64,000 nt of DNA. Source: Sinorhizobium sp. BG8 (lineage in GTDB: Bacteria > Pseudomonadota > Alphaproteobacteria > Rhizobiales > Rhizobiaceae). Made by a program: the position numbers and the translations under genes. Location of the stretch: contig NZ_CP044011.1 of NCBI RefSeq assembly GCF_016864555.1, positions 2,809,501 through 2,873,500 on the forward strand. The letters are read 5' to 3'. Shown here one piece after another: positions 34,067 through 46,571 of this stretch. The notes under the pieces were generated by a model. The model had not been told where the DNA came from. It worked only from the letters and a program-made list of their open reading frames with translations, and did not search any database. Positions within the stretch are counted from its first letter, which is position 1; each line of letters starts with the position of its first letter.

Positions 34067-34705
34067 CTATACCGCTGCCTGCCCGTAGGCCGCGTTGATC
34101 GTGTCGATCTGATCGGGATCATTGGTGAGTCGCCCCTCGAATCCGTCGGCGCGGGAGAGGCGGCAGTCGATTCGGAGTGGTTCGCCCGATAGAGTGGCCG
34201 GTGCGTCATAGGCGGGAATTCCGGCCGCCTTGGCCGCGAGCAGCACCGCAAGCCGGGCATTGACGAAGGCGGGCGTCCATTGACCGGCTTCGTCCCGCTG
34301 GCGCGATGCGCCGATAAACGACTGGAGCGCATCCGGATCGAAGGTCAAGCCTATCAGCCGCCGCGACTTGCCGATGAAACCGTCCGAGGACATGGGAGGC
34401 GGAAGCACGCCATGAGTCAGCCCGAGAATTCGCGTTGTGCCGTCTTCGCGACCTTCCTCCGCCTCGGCGACTGAGAGCAGCACGTCGAGGTGCTGCACGT
34501 CCGATCCATGGCGGCAAGAAGGTAGGACAACACCCTCGATCGATTGTGCCACGATCTTCCGGAGCGCGGCTTCGTCCATATTGATATCGACCGGAACGAG
34601 GCGCTTCGAAAGCCGACGCAGCCTGGCGGGCAGAGAGCGGGGAGGTTTGTCACTTCCTCGCTCACAGAAGAGGGCCCCGGCCGGCCAGAGCAGGTATTCG
34701 TCCAT
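34067..34705 (-). CDS. Degenerate HpcH/HpaI aldolase (CitE-like) protein
   Basis: A 212-residue protein resembling CitE/HpcH-type lyases in order of segments: VVLPSCRHGSDVQHLDVLLSVAEA, ILGLTHGVL, LTFDPDALQSFIG, FVNARLAVLLAAKAAGIPAYDAP and GFEGRLTNDPDQIDTINAAY. The usual N-terminal substrate Arg and the metal-binding Glu (LIETxxGV) are not recognisable, so lyase activity is doubtful. ATG 34705 is preferred, with 34765 possible. The function is unknown. It is divergent from the DUF2336 gene and convergent with the flavin reductase. Confidence 0.65.
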   Translation of the reverse strand: MDEYLLWPAGALFCERGSDKPPRSLPARLRRLSKRLVPVDINMDEAALRKIVAQSIEGVVLPSCRHGSDVQHLDVLLSVAEAEEGREDGTTRILGLTHGVLPPPMSSDGFIGKSRRLIGLTFDPDALQSFIGASRQRDEAGQWTPAFVNARLAVLLAAKAAGIPAYDAPATLSGEPLRIDCRLSRADGFEGRLTNDPDQIDTINAAYGQAAV

Positions 34706-34831
34706 GGGTGTGTCTCGTTCGCTGTTAACCGGGTGGCCAGGTTGCCGGGCCCGGTTAACAAACATGGTGAACCAATCTTAAACTTTTTGTTGCTAGTGTG
34801 TCCTCAATAGCAGTTGTTCTGCTGTACAGGC

Positions 34832-35968
34832 ATGGGGCTTCACTTGATTATTCACGCATTTCTCCGGTGGGTCGAAACCGCCAAGGCGAGCGACAGGGCG
34901 CGCGCCGCGAAAGCGCTGGCCAAGGCCTATTGCAGCTCGGAAATGACCGGTGAGGACCGCCGGGCCGCCGAGATGGCGATGATCTTTCTTCTCGACGACC
35001 CCGCGCCGAAGGTTCGGCTCGCCCTTGCCGAGGCCCTTGCGGATTTTGCGGATGCGCCGCGAACCGTCGTCCTCCCGCTCGCCGAAGACCAGGTCGAGAT
35101 CGCCGCGCAGCCAATTCTGCGCTCTCCGGTCCTGACCGATGGCGATCTTGTCGATATCGCGGCGAGGGGGAGTGCAATCACCCGCAGCCTCATCGCGCAT
35201 CGCTCCTTCGTGTCACGAGCGGTTTCGGCCGCGCTGGCGGAGATCGGCGGAACCTGCGAGGTGATGGCGCTGCTCGAGAACCCCGGAGCCGTGCTCTCGC
35301 GTCGGTCGCTGAAGCGGATCGCCGAGCGGTTGGGCGACGAGGCTGCCGTCCGCGACCTTCTGCTTGATCGCGATGATCTGCCGAGCGACGCGCGTCACGC
35401 GCTTGTCGAAAAGGTCGGGGCGGCACTGGCCGGCTTCGAACTGATCCGTGCCGCGGTCGGAGAGGGCCGGGTCGAGCGTATCACCCGCGAGGCTTGCGAA
35501 ATGGCTACGATCGGGATGACCGCCGATGTCGAGCCATCCGACATGCCGGCGCTTGCGGAACACCTGCGTGTCGCGGGCCGCCTGACACCGGCCTTCCTGA
35601 TGCACGTGCTGTGTGCAGGCCGGATCGAATTCTTCGCCGCAACGATCGTCAATCTCTCCGGGCAGGCCGAAAAGCGCGTACGGTCCATTCTTGCCGACGG
35701 TCGCGAGGCCGCGGTGCGTTCGCTGTTCGAGGCAGCCGGGCTGGGGCGCGATGTGAGCGGTCTGTTTGCCGACGCAACGATGATGTGGCGGCGCGAGGCG
35801 AAGAGAGGATCGAGCGGGATGTCCGTGTCGCTGCGCCTGCTTGCACGTGCACGGGACGCGGCCGGTACCTCGTCCGAAGCCATGATCGATCTGGTCGAAA
35901 AGATGACGATTGCAGAGCAGCGGCAATCGGCCCGCCACTATGCCCTGACCGCTGCGGCAGCGGCCTGA
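34832..35968 (+). CDS. DUF2336 domain protein
   Basis: About 378 residues, predicted all-helical and HEAT-like. The N-terminal segment (LARAYxxS-like KALAKAYCSSEM, EMAMIFLLDDPAPKVRLALAEALAD) and central repeats (IAHRSFVSRAVSAALAEIG, LLENPGAVLSRRSLKRIAERLG) match the alphaproteobacterial DUF2336 family. Some members of this family are fused to or encoded near regulators, but no activity is known. The start is uncertain: ATG 34832 is chosen; TTG 34844 and an upstream start at 34814 are alternatives. Confidence 0.8.
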   Translation: MGLHLIIHAFLRWVETAKASDRARAAKALAKAYCSSEMTGEDRRAAEMAMIFLLDDPAPKVRLALAEALADFADAPRTVVLPLAEDQVEIAAQPILRSPVLTDGDLVDIAARGSAITRSLIAHRSFVSRAVSAALAEIGGTCEVMALLENPGAVLSRRSLKRIAERLGDEAAVRDLLLDRDDLPSDARHALVEKVGAALAGFELIRAAVGEGRVERITREACEMATIGMTADVEPSDMPALAEHLRVAGRLTPAFLMHVLCAGRIEFFAATIVNLSGQAEKRVRSILADGREAAVRSLFEAAGLGRDVSGLFADATMMWRREAKRGSSGMSVSLRLLARARDAAGTSSEAMIDLVEKMTIAEQRQSARHYALTAAAAA

Positions 35969-35975
35969 CGGTGGC

Positions 35976-36419
35976 TCAGTCTGCGAACTTGTGCAGCACC
36001 CAGGAGTAACCGTCCTCTATGTAGTGGACCGGTTTGGTGACGGTGTTGCGGACCGCTGAAGCGTCGGGCAGCGTCTTGCGGATCATCGCTATCGTTCTCG
36101 AGGCGATTCCGGCCTTTTCCTTCTCGGTGGAAGCTGCGTCCGTCGGTGCATTCTGCTCCGGCTGCGGGAGCGAGGCTGCGCCTGACTGGGACGAGGCCGG
36201 CGGCGGGGCGAGCTCGGCCGTCATCGGATCCGAGGAGCTTTCGCAGACGGCGACCACGACGGGGTAGTTCGTCGCATGGTAGCGGTTGATCTGGGCTTCC
36301 GACTGCGCATCGCACAGCGCGATCGTCTGCCAGCTCTCCTTGACGGTGTCGATGTAGTGGCATTGCGTGGCCGAATCGTCGCATCCGAGGATGGTCATGA
36401 TGACAAGGGCAGCCTTCAC
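35976..36419 (-). CDS. Hypothetical protein with possible lipoprotein-like N-terminus
   Basis: A 147-residue protein read from GTG 36419, which has GGAAGG about 8 bp upstream. The N-terminus KAALVIMTILGCDDSATQC is short and hydrophobic with a Cys, suggesting a lipoprotein or anchored protein with a weak signal. Next come QTIALCDAQSEAQINRYHATNYPVVVAVCES, a Pro/Ser/Gln-rich linker and the tail VHYIEDGYSWVLHKF. Four or five cysteines are spaced in the first half. It is family-unknown but has rhizobial codon usage. It converges with DUF2336. Confidence 0.6.
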   Translation of the reverse strand: MKAALVIMTILGCDDSATQCHYIDTVKESWQTIALCDAQSEAQINRYHATNYPVVVAVCESSSDPMTAELAPPPASSQSGAASLPQPEQNAPTDAASTEKEKAGIASRTIAMIRKTLPDASAVRNTVTKPVHYIEDGYSWVLHKFAD

Positions 36420-36624
36420 ACTGCGATCCTTCCATGGTTTCTGCCTGCCGCGGGACGCCGCACAGGTTCTACGGAATGCAACGGCGAACTGTACGCCTGA
36501 GCGAGGTGCAGAGCCGACTATCCAACCGTCGGTCCCCACGAGCCCGATTCGCGCCACTCTGCCGTGCGGTGACGTTTGATCCTGTCAACAGCGCGAAAGT
36601 ATGGCGACCGCTAGCCTCGGTCGT

Positions 36625-38688
36625 TCAGATGTCGAGATTCTCCGCAAAGGCGGCACGCTCCTGGATGAAGCGGAAACGCGCCTCGGCCTTGGTGCCCATC
36701 AGGTTGTCCACGGCCTCGCGGGTGCCTTCGAAATCCACGTCGTCAATCGCCACCTTCAAAAGCGTTCGCTTTTTCGGATCCATCGTCGTTTCCTTGAGCT
36801 GCGCAGGCAGCATCTCTCCGAGACCTTTGAACCGGCCGATTTCGACCTTGCCGCGTCCGTTGAATGCCGTCTGCATCAATTCCTCACGATGCGCATCGTC
36901 GCGGGCATAGAGGGTCTTCGACCCCTGCGTGATGCGGTAGAGCGGGGGAACGGCGAGATAGAGGTGTCCGCCCCGGATGAGCTCCGGCATCTCCTGATAG
37001 AAGAATGTGATCAGCAGGGATGCAATGTGGGCGCCGTCCACGTCCGCGTCGGTCATGATGATCACGCGGTCGTAGCGCAGGTCTTCCTCGCGATACTTCG
37101 AGCGGGTGCCGCAGCCGAGTGCCTGGACAAGGTCGGCGATCTGCTGGTTGGCGCCGAGTTTCTCTCTCCCGGCGCTCGCGACGTTGAGAATCTTGCCGCG
37201 CAACGGAAGGATGGCCTGGTTGGCGCGGTTGCGCGCCTGCTTTGCCGAGCCGCCCGCCGAGTCTCCTTCGACGATGAAGAGTTCTGCACCTTCGGCCGAG
37301 TTCTGCGAGCAGTCGGCGAGCTTGCCCGGCAGGCGAAGTTTCCTGACGGCGGTCTTCCGGTTGACTTCCTTCTCCTTGCGCCGTCGCACGCGCTCCTCTG
37401 CACGCTCCACCACCCAGTCAAGCAGCTTGGCCGCCTCCGCCGGATTGTCGGCGAGGTAGTGGTCGAAGGGGTCACGAAGCGCGTTTTCGACGATACGCTG
37501 GGCCTCGACGGTTGCGAGCTTGTCCTTCGTCTGGCCGACGAATTCCGGCTCGCGGATGAACACGGAAAGCATGCCCACAGCCGATATCATCACGTCGTCG
37601 GTCGTTACGATCGAAGCGCGCTTGTTCTGCGTCAGTTCCGCGTAGTTCTTCAGGCCCTTGGTGAGGGCGATGCGCAGGCCGGCTTCATGGGTACCGCCAT
37701 CGGCCGTCGGGATCGTGTTGCAGTAGGAATGGATCATGGAATCGCCGCCGTACCACGTTACAGCCCATTCCAGTGCCCCATGACCACCGGACTTTTCCGT
37801 CTTGCCGGCGAAGATTTCTTTCGTGACCGTGTAGTCCTTGCCGAGCGTGGCCTGGAGATAGTCCTTCAGGCCACCGGGGAAATGAAAGACCGCCTTCTCC
37901 GGTGTCTCCGAGCCTTCCGGCAGCAGCAAGGGATCGCAGCTCCAGCGAATTTCGACGCCGCCGAAGAGGTAGGCCTTGGAACGTGCCATGCGAAACAGGC
38001 GTGCAGGATCGAAATGGGCATGCGGGCCGAAGATTTCCGGATCGGGATGGAAGCGCACTTTGGTGCCGCGCCGGTTGTGAACCTCGCCCAGTTCCTCGAG
38101 TCCGCCCTGCGGAATGCCGCGCGAGAACCGCTGACGATAGAGCTTGCGATTGCGCGCGACCTCTACCTCGAGAGAATCCGAAAGCGCGTTGACGACGGAA
38201 ACGCCCACGCCATGCAGACCGCCCGACGTCTCATAGGCCTTGCCGTCGAACTTTCCGCCAGCGTGAAGCACCGTCATGATTACTTCGAGGGTGGACTTGC
38301 CGGGGACCTGGGGGTGGTTTTCCACGGGAATGCCGCGGCCGTTGTCGGTCACCGAGAGAAAGCCCTCGGCATCGAGGCTTACCTCGATGAAATTGGCATG
38401 GCCGGCAACTGCCTCGTCCATCGAGTTGTCGATGACTTCGGCGAAGAGGTGATGCAACGCCTTCTCGTCCGTCCCGCCGATGTACATCCCGGGACGCATG
38501 CGCACCGGTTCCAGCCCTTCCAGAACACGGATGGCGGAAGCATCGTAGGCGCCACTGTCGGATACCGGCGCCTTGGGCTGCGGTGCTGCGGGTGCTGGTA
38601 CAGCCGTCGCCGGCTTCGGAGCCGCCTGGGCTGCCGGTTTCGCTGCGACTGGAAGGTTGGCGAAGAGGTCGTTGTTATTGTCTTCCAT
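36625..38688 (-). CDS. parE: DNA topoisomerase IV subunit B
   Basis: A 687-residue type IIA topoisomerase ATPase subunit. After an Ala/Pro-rich N-terminal tail of about 45 residues comes the GHKL ATPase (EVIDNSMDEAVAGHA, DNGRGIPVE, GGLHGVGVSVVNALS), a transducer domain, and the TOPRIM domain (FIVEGDSAGGSAKQARNR, MTDADVDGAHIASLL). The ending FKGLGEMLPAQLKETTMDP is typical. ParE with ParC decatenates daughter chromosomes. Its size and lack of the GyrB insert favour ParE over GyrB. ATG 38688 is taken from the family-typical start; an upstream extension is featureless. Confidence 0.93.
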   Translation of the reverse strand: MEDNNNDLFANLPVAAKPAAQAAPKPATAVPAPAAPQPKAPVSDSGAYDASAIRVLEGLEPVRMRPGMYIGGTDEKALHHLFAEVIDNSMDEAVAGHANFIEVSLDAEGFLSVTDNGRGIPVENHPQVPGKSTLEVIMTVLHAGGKFDGKAYETSGGLHGVGVSVVNALSDSLEVEVARNRKLYRQRFSRGIPQGGLEELGEVHNRRGTKVRFHPDPEIFGPHAHFDPARLFRMARSKAYLFGGVEIRWSCDPLLLPEGSETPEKAVFHFPGGLKDYLQATLGKDYTVTKEIFAGKTEKSGGHGALEWAVTWYGGDSMIHSYCNTIPTADGGTHEAGLRIALTKGLKNYAELTQNKRASIVTTDDVMISAVGMLSVFIREPEFVGQTKDKLATVEAQRIVENALRDPFDHYLADNPAEAAKLLDWVVERAEERVRRRKEKEVNRKTAVRKLRLPGKLADCSQNSAEGAELFIVEGDSAGGSAKQARNRANQAILPLRGKILNVASAGREKLGANQQIADLVQALGCGTRSKYREEDLRYDRVIIMTDADVDGAHIASLLITFFYQEMPELIRGGHLYLAVPPLYRITQGSKTLYARDDAHREELMQTAFNGRGKVEIGRFKGLGEMLPAQLKETTMDPKKRTLLKVAIDDVDFEGTREAVDNLMGTKAEARFRFIQERAAFAENLDI

Positions 38689-38910
38689 ATGCCCGTTCAG
38701 ACTTTGTTCCGTTTGGACCTTGCCGCCGCATGAATGTGCGATGGCCCCGTTCCACAACTTTTCGATTGCCGCCGAATCGCGGGAATTATGTCAGATTCGG
38801 CCTGCCTGCGCGATTCGCCGGCGCAATTGCGGCATCGCGATCGTGTGCCAGAGGATTGCTTTGGGCACGCGCGGATGGCAAGACTTGCCGCCCTAAAGGA
38901 GCAAGACTTC

Positions 38911-39795
38911 ATGCCACAGTCCACAGCTCATTGTCTCAAATGCGCGTTTTTTGCGGCATTGCTAGTGTTTTCCCAGCCTTTCACGGCGTCAGCGCAGACG
39001 CTGAAACCCTGGAAGGACGAGCTCTTCGCCTATGGAACGGTCTTGGTGACTACGGACGGCGGTGCGTTGCGCATCGTCGACTATCAGGAGTTGCGGGACA
39101 TCAACGCACGCGACACGACGCCCGAACGGCGCGTCCGGCCGAACTACGTCTCGACCCGCGTGAAGAAGTTTCAGCGCAACGAGACGCTCGAAACTCCGGC
39201 GGGCCCCGTCGATGTGGCCCTGACCGGCGCTGCCGAGAATGCGGCTTTCACGGTCATTTTCATTCACGGACGCGGCGGCGACCGTCGGCTCGGAAACAAC
39301 GACTGGAGTTTTGGCGGCAACTTCAACCGGCTCAAGAATCTCGCCGTACTGAACGGCGGTGCCTACTACGCGCCGAGCGTCAAATCCTTCGGCGAACCGG
39401 GTGTTGAAGCGATTGCCGGATTGATTCAAGCCGTTGGTGCGCGATCCCCGGGCGCACCGATCGTGCTTGCCTGCGCTTCGATGGGCAGCTTCATATGTTC
39501 GGGAATCGCCCGCAACCCAACGGCCGTCGCGAGCCTCAAGGGAATGATCATCATGGGCGGCGCTGCCGACGCAGACTACGGCACCACGGCTGCGTTCAAG
39601 AAAAAGCTGCCCGTGTTCTTCACCCACGGAGACAGGGATCCTGTCTATTCCGCAAATGATCAACTCGCAGTCTTTCGCAAGCTGCGGAACGCGGGAATCG
39701 AGACCCGGTTCGTGCTCTTCCAGACCGGCGGGCATGGCACGCCTGTGCGCATGACGGACTGGCGTGAGACGCTGAACTGGGTCCTGTCACAGTAG
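38911..39795 (+). CDS. Secreted alpha/beta-hydrolase-like protein
   Basis: A 294-residue exported protein. Signal peptide: CAFFAALLVFSQPFTASA. Hydrolase-fold features: the oxyanion region FIHGRGGDRRLG, the nucleophile segment LACASMGSFICSG (Ser in A-S-M-G-S), the acid in FTHGDRDPVY and the histidine in FQTGGHGTPVRM. The triad order is preserved, so it is probably an active esterase or lipase-like enzyme in the periplasm. AAGGAG 9 bp before ATG 38911 supports the start. Divergent from parE. Confidence 0.75.
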   Translation: MPQSTAHCLKCAFFAALLVFSQPFTASAQTLKPWKDELFAYGTVLVTTDGGALRIVDYQELRDINARDTTPERRVRPNYVSTRVKKFQRNETLETPAGPVDVALTGAAENAAFTVIFIHGRGGDRRLGNNDWSFGGNFNRLKNLAVLNGGAYYAPSVKSFGEPGVEAIAGLIQAVGARSPGAPIVLACASMGSFICSGIARNPTAVASLKGMIIMGGAADADYGTTAAFKKKLPVFFTHGDRDPVYSANDQLAVFRKLRNAGIETRFVLFQTGGHGTPVRMTDWRETLNWVLSQ

Positions 39796-39883
39796 GGTTC
39801 GAGGATCGGCGATGGGAGCCAAGCTTCCATTGCTGTGCCTAATTTGCTAGCCCTGCCTGGAATTGCCATGAAAGGGAGGTCTC

Positions 39884-40654
39884 ATGACGCCGGAAGTTAA
39901 GCCGCTCGTTGCCGGAAACTGGAAGATGAACGGAACCAGGGCATCGCTGGATCAGATCAAGGCGATGGCCGAAGGTGTGAAGGGAGATCTGTCGGACAAG
40001 GTGGAAAGCCTCATATGCCCCCCCGTGAGCCTGCTGTATGTCGCGACCGCTCTTGCCGACGACAGTCCGCTCAAGATCGGCGCCCAGGATTGCCACCAGA
40101 AGGTCTCGGGCGCACACACCGGTGATGTGTCCGCGGAGATGATCGCGGATTGTTTCGGGACCCATGTGATTGTCGGCCACTCGGAGCGGCGGACAGACCA
40201 CAAAGAGGATGACGCATTGATCCGCGCCAAGGCGGAGAGCGCCTATGCGGCGAATCTCATTGCGATCATCTGCATCGGAGAGACCGAAAGCGAACGGAAG
40301 TCGGGACGCACGCTCGATGTGCTCAAGGCGCAGCTGGCCGGTTCCGTGCCGGACACGGCGACGGCTGCAAACACCGTAATCGCCTATGAGCCGGTCTGGG
40401 CGATAGGAACCGGACTGACTCCCACTGTGGAAGACATCGAGGAAGCGCATGCGTTCATGCGTGCCGAGCTTGCAAGTCGCTTTTCAGGCGAGGGGAGCAA
40501 GATGCGCATCCTCTACGGCGGCTCCGTGAAACCGGGCAACGCAAGGGAACTGATGGCAATCGCCAATGTCGATGGAGCGCTCATCGGCGGCGCGAGCTTG
40601 AAAGCGCAGGACTTCCTCTCCATCTACGGCGCATACGAAGAATTGACGGCCTGA
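39884..40654 (+). CDS. tpiA: Triosephosphate isomerase
   Basis: A 256-residue TIM barrel interconverting dihydroxyacetone phosphate and glyceraldehyde 3-phosphate. The catalytic Asn/Lys are in GNWKMNG, the His in IVGHSERR, and the Glu in [11 protein letters not shown]. The phosphate loops LYGGSVKP and GALIGGASL are present. GGGAGG precedes ATG 39884. It is the first gene of a plus-strand housekeeping run. Confidence 0.97.
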   Translation: MTPEVKPLVAGNWKMNGTRASLDQIKAMAEGVKGDLSDKVESLICPPVSLLYVATALADDSPLKIGAQDCHQKVSGAHTGDVSAEMIADCFGTHVIVGHSERRTDHKEDDALIRAKAESAYAANLIAIICIGETESERKSGRTLDVLKAQLAGSVPDTATAANTVIAYEPVWAIGTGLTPTVEDIEEAHAFMRAELASRFSGEGSKMRILYGGSVKPGNARELMAIANVDGALIGGASLKAQDFLSIYGAYEELTA

Positions 40655-40687
40655 AGGCGGAATTGCCGCGAAGGGCTTGGAATGGCT

Positions 40688-40723
40688 GGCGGCTTGGTAT
40701 AAGAGCCGCCAAACGTCTTTTTT
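40688..40723 (+). terminator. Probable terminator after tpiA
   Basis: GGCGGCT (40688-40694) pairs with AGCCGCC (40704-40710), followed after a short AAACG spacer by CTTTTTT (40716-40723). The spacer makes it weaker than a classical terminator. Confidence 0.5.
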
Positions 40724-40748
40724 GGGCCTTCGGCCGGGATCTTGAAAA

Positions 40749-41234
40749 ATGCAGACCGTATTGCTTGTCATCTATCTCATGGTCGTCGTGGCGCTCATCG
40801 GCATCGTGCTGATCCAGCGTTCGGAAGGCGGCGGCCTCGGCATCGGTGGTGGCTCCGGCTTCATGTCGGCGCGCGGAACCGCGAACGCGCTGACCCGCAC
40901 GACCGCTATCCTGGCAACGCTCTTCTTCGTGCTTGCGCTCGGGATGGGCATTCTCGCTCGCTATGAAAGCAAGCCGACCGACATTCTCGACCGGATTCCG
41001 GGCACCTCGGGTGGAAACGGGATCCTCGACTCGCTCGGCGGCAACCAGTCCAACCAGAACAACAACCAGACCGCGCCGGCTTCCGGTAACAATGCGGTTC
41101 CGACGGATAGCGGTGCGGCCACCGGTACCGGCTCCAGCCAGACGGGCAACGCCGGCACGACGACGGGAGCGGGCACCGCTACGCCCGCGACCGGCACCGG
41201 ACAGAACAATTCGGGCGTTCCGAGCGGCCAGTAA
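40749..41234 (+). CDS. secG: Preprotein translocase subunit SecG
   Basis: A 161-residue SecG. Two membrane helices (residues 2-22, VLLVIYLMVVVALIGIVLI, and about 55-75) flank the conserved EGGGLGIGGGSGFMSARG loop. An unusually long Asn/Gly/Thr/Ala-rich tail of about 75 residues follows, as in other alphaproteobacterial SecG proteins. It assists SecYE in protein export at the inner membrane. Confidence 0.93.
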   Translation: MQTVLLVIYLMVVVALIGIVLIQRSEGGGLGIGGGSGFMSARGTANALTRTTAILATLFFVLALGMGILARYESKPTDILDRIPGTSGGNGILDSLGGNQSNQNNNQTAPASGNNAVPTDSGAATGTGSSQTGNAGTTTGAGTATPATGTGQNNSGVPSGQ

Positions 41235-41256
41235 GGCGCTCGGCCGACGATGAACC

Positions 41257-41290
41257 GACCGGCGGGGATGTTCCCCGCCGGTCTTCTTTT
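41257..41290 (+). terminator. Intrinsic terminator after secG
   Basis: GACCGGCGGGG (41257-41267) pairs perfectly with CCCCGCCGGTC (41273-41283) around a 5-nt loop and is followed by TTCTTTT. Confidence 0.9.
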
Positions 41291-41294
41291 GTGA

Positions 41295-43010
<1,716 letters not shown>

Positions 43011-43031
43011 CCTCGATTATCGCCATCTTCT

Positions 43032-43057
43032 CCGTGCGGCTTCGTATAGCCGCACGG
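43032..43057 (+). terminator. Hairpin after pyrG, without T tract
   Basis: CCGTGCGGCT (43032-43041) pairs perfectly with AGCCGCACGG (43048-43057) around a 6-nt loop, 21 bp after the pyrG stop. The absence of a T run makes intrinsic termination uncertain. Confidence 0.45.
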
Positions 43058-43293
43058 GGTACCGGCCCGACATGACGCTTTCCTAGCGGATGCGGGCCGG
43101 CTTGCAGCAGGGCATCAGGTGAAAACTCTCGTGGAATGCACTGTGTGGCAGGCGGTCCCGGTTGCGCCGAACGACCTTCGGCTCAGTCCGGTGCATGCAG
43201 GACCACCGGGTCGAAACATCGCCCTATTGCCCTTGCATTGCTGCATCAAAAGAGGCAAAGCAAAAACCCGTGCGCAATGACCGGACCTCCGAA

Positions 43294-44184
43294 ATGACCG
43301 TGAAGCCAGGAACGCCCCGCCAGATCGACCATCTTGTGCTGCCGGTGGTTGACCTGGGCGTCGCACGTGAACGGCTCGTCCGCCTCGGTTTCACCGTCGC
43401 GCCGGATGCGCGTCATCCTTTCGGGACGGAGAACTGTTGCGTATTCCTTTCCGACGGCAGTTATCTGGAGCCTCTAGGCATCGCCAATCGCGAGGAATGC
43501 GAGGAAGCGGCCCGGAAGGGCAACGTGTTCGTCGCCCGTGACCAGGCGTTCCGCTTCCGTCGCGGCCAGGAGGGGCTCTCCGCAATTGCCATGGCAACGT
43601 CCGATGCCTGGTCCGACGACGCACGATACGGCGAGGCGGGTATTTCGGGTGGCGAGGTGCTGGAGTTTTCCCGCGACATGCAGCTTCCGGACGGACGGCA
43701 GGCGACGGGCTCCTTCCGCCTGGCCTTCGCCGCCGATCTGCGCTCCCCGGATTTCTTTCTCTTCGCATCCGAGCGCGTCGTCGCTCTGCCATCCGACCGT
43801 ACGGCCCTCGAAACGCACCCCAACGGTGCAAAGGCGCTCGTCGAGGTCGTTTTGTCCGAAACCAATCCGACCGACTTCCAATATCTGCTGCAGATCGCCG
43901 CGGATGAACGGGAGGTCGAGGCGCATTCCTTTGGCATGTCGATCGACACACCGCGCGGAAGGGTTACCGTGCTGAACGAAGACGGCATGCGGGGGTTTTA
44001 TGGCATTGAGGAAGGCAAAGGCGATCGGGGCCTCAAGGGTCGGGCCGTCGTCCTCCGCGTAGAGGACCTCGCATCATGCCGCGATGTCCTGAAGGCAAAC
44101 AATGTAATGTTCATGGAGCGGAGCGACCGCGTCCTGGTGCCACCTGCACCGGGGCAGGGCGTACTGTTCGTATTCGGAGAGTAA
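43294..44184 (+). CDS. VOC-superfamily (glyoxalase-like) protein
   Basis: About 296 residues. The N-terminal half ([44 protein letters not shown]) matches the Glyoxalase_3-like domain and a second related module fills the C-terminal half. Possible metal ligands are His in IDHLVL and Glu in YLEPLG. The substrate is unknown. ATG 43294 marks the start of homology; GTG 43270 is possible. It ends one base before the kdsA start region, so it is cotranscribed and possibly translationally coupled with kdsA. Confidence 0.8.
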   Translation: MTVKPGTPRQIDHLVLPVVDLGVARERLVRLGFTVAPDARHPFGTENCCVFLSDGSYLEPLGIANREECEEAARKGNVFVARDQAFRFRRGQEGLSAIAMATSDAWSDDARYGEAGISGGEVLEFSRDMQLPDGRQATGSFRLAFAADLRSPDFFLFASERVVALPSDRTALETHPNGAKALVEVVLSETNPTDFQYLLQIAADEREVEAHSFGMSIDTPRGRVTVLNEDGMRGFYGIEEGKGDRGLKGRAVVLRVEDLASCRDVLKANNVMFMERSDRVLVPPAPGQGVLFVFGE

Positions 44185-44185
44185 C

Positions 44186-45025
44186 ATGGAAACGAATGCA
44201 GTCGTGACCGCCGGTGAAGGCGCGTCGAAGGTAATCTTTTCGCAGTCCGGCAAGCTGTCGCTGATCGCCGGTCCATGCCAGATGGAAAGCCGCGAGCATG
44301 CCTTCATGATCGCGGGCAAGATGAAGGAGCTTTGCGACCAGCTCGGAATCGGCCTCGTCTATAAGTCGTCCTACGACAAGGCAAATCGTACCTCGATCTC
44401 CGGCAAGCGCGGAATTGGGCTCGAGAAGGCAATGGAGATCTTTGCCGACCTCAAGAAGGAATTCGGCTTTCCGGTTCTGACCGACATCCACACCGAAGAG
44501 CAGTGCGCATTGGTGGCGCCGACGGTTGATATCCTGCAGATCCCGGCATTCCTGTCGCGCCAGACCGATCTTCTTGTCGCCGCCGCCAAGACCGGCCGCG
44601 TCATCAACGTCAAGAAGGGGCAGTTCCTGGCGCCTTGGGATATGAAGAACGTTCTCGCGAAGTTCACTGCGAGCGGAAACCCGAACGTCCTTCTTTGCGA
44701 ACGCGGCGCCTCCTTCGGCTACAACACGCTCGTCTCCGACATGCGTTCGCTGCCGATCATGGCCTCTCTCGGTGCTCCGGTCGTCTTCGACGCCACGCAC
44801 TCCGTGCAGCAGCCGGGCGGGCAGGGTGGCTCGTCGGGCGGCCAGCGTGAATTCGTCGAAACGCTCGCCCGCGCCGCCGTAGCCGTCGGTGTGGCAGGCG
44901 TCTTCATCGAGACCCATGAGGATCCGGACAATGCTCCATCGGATGGGCCGAACATGGTTCCGCTCAACGATATGCCGCGGCTTCTCGAAAAGCTTCTGGC
45001 ATTCGACGCAATTGCAAAGGCATGA
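44186..45025 (+). CDS. kdsA: 3-deoxy-8-phosphooctulonate synthase (KDO-8-P synthase)
   Basis: A 279-residue aldolase joining phosphoenolpyruvate and arabinose 5-phosphate, the committed step to KDO for lipopolysaccharide. Hallmarks: [64 protein letters not shown] and the closing [18 protein letters not shown]. Cys in AGPCQ suggests the metal-dependent class. GGAGAG lies just upstream of ATG 44186. It is the lipid A core pathway gene in this block. Confidence 0.97.
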   Translation: METNAVVTAGEGASKVIFSQSGKLSLIAGPCQMESREHAFMIAGKMKELCDQLGIGLVYKSSYDKANRTSISGKRGIGLEKAMEIFADLKKEFGFPVLTDIHTEEQCALVAPTVDILQIPAFLSRQTDLLVAAAKTGRVINVKKGQFLAPWDMKNVLAKFTASGNPNVLLCERGASFGYNTLVSDMRSLPIMASLGAPVVFDATHSVQQPGGQGGSSGGQREFVETLARAAVAVGVAGVFIETHEDPDNAPSDGPNMVPLNDMPRLLEKLLAFDAIAKA

Positions 45026-45095
45026 CGGCACCATCATCACGATGGTGTCACAAGGCTGGGTTAGCCGAAAACGGCGACCTTGCAATTCTGTTCAC

Positions 45096-45119
45096 ATCGA
45101 TTAAGAGACTTTAATCGAT
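45096..45119. repeat. AT-rich inverted repeat upstream of enolase
   Basis: ATCGATTAA (45096-45104) and TTAATCGAT (45111-45119) are perfect inverted copies with a 6-bp centre, 41 bp before the eno start. This is unusual in base composition for the region and is placed like an operator or promoter element. A short hairpin also follows kdsA (about 45029-45053). Confidence 0.5.
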
Positions 45120-45144
45120 TAGATTACCGCCGACCCGTTCATAG

Positions 45145-46434
<1,290 letters not shown>

Positions 46435-46463
46435 TCGATCCGCCGGAAGATGCCTTCATTCCA

Positions 46464-46497
46464 CCCGCGTCCAGAAACGGACGCGGGTTTTGCTTTT
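46464..46497 (+). terminator. Intrinsic terminator after eno
   Basis: CCCGCGTCC (46464-46472) pairs perfectly with GGACGCGGG (46479-46487) around AGAAAC, followed by TTTTGCTTTT. Confidence 0.92.
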
Positions 46498-46571
46498 CCG
46501 GACGTCATGGTCAACGGTCGGTTAATCAATAGGCTCTAGAGTGATCCCGTACTGCGTATCAGGGCACTCTC

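Noticed and set aside
36601-38733. Long plus-strand frame antisense to parE
   Set aside because: Shadow of parE with no start context or recognisable domain; parE motifs on the minus strand are complete.
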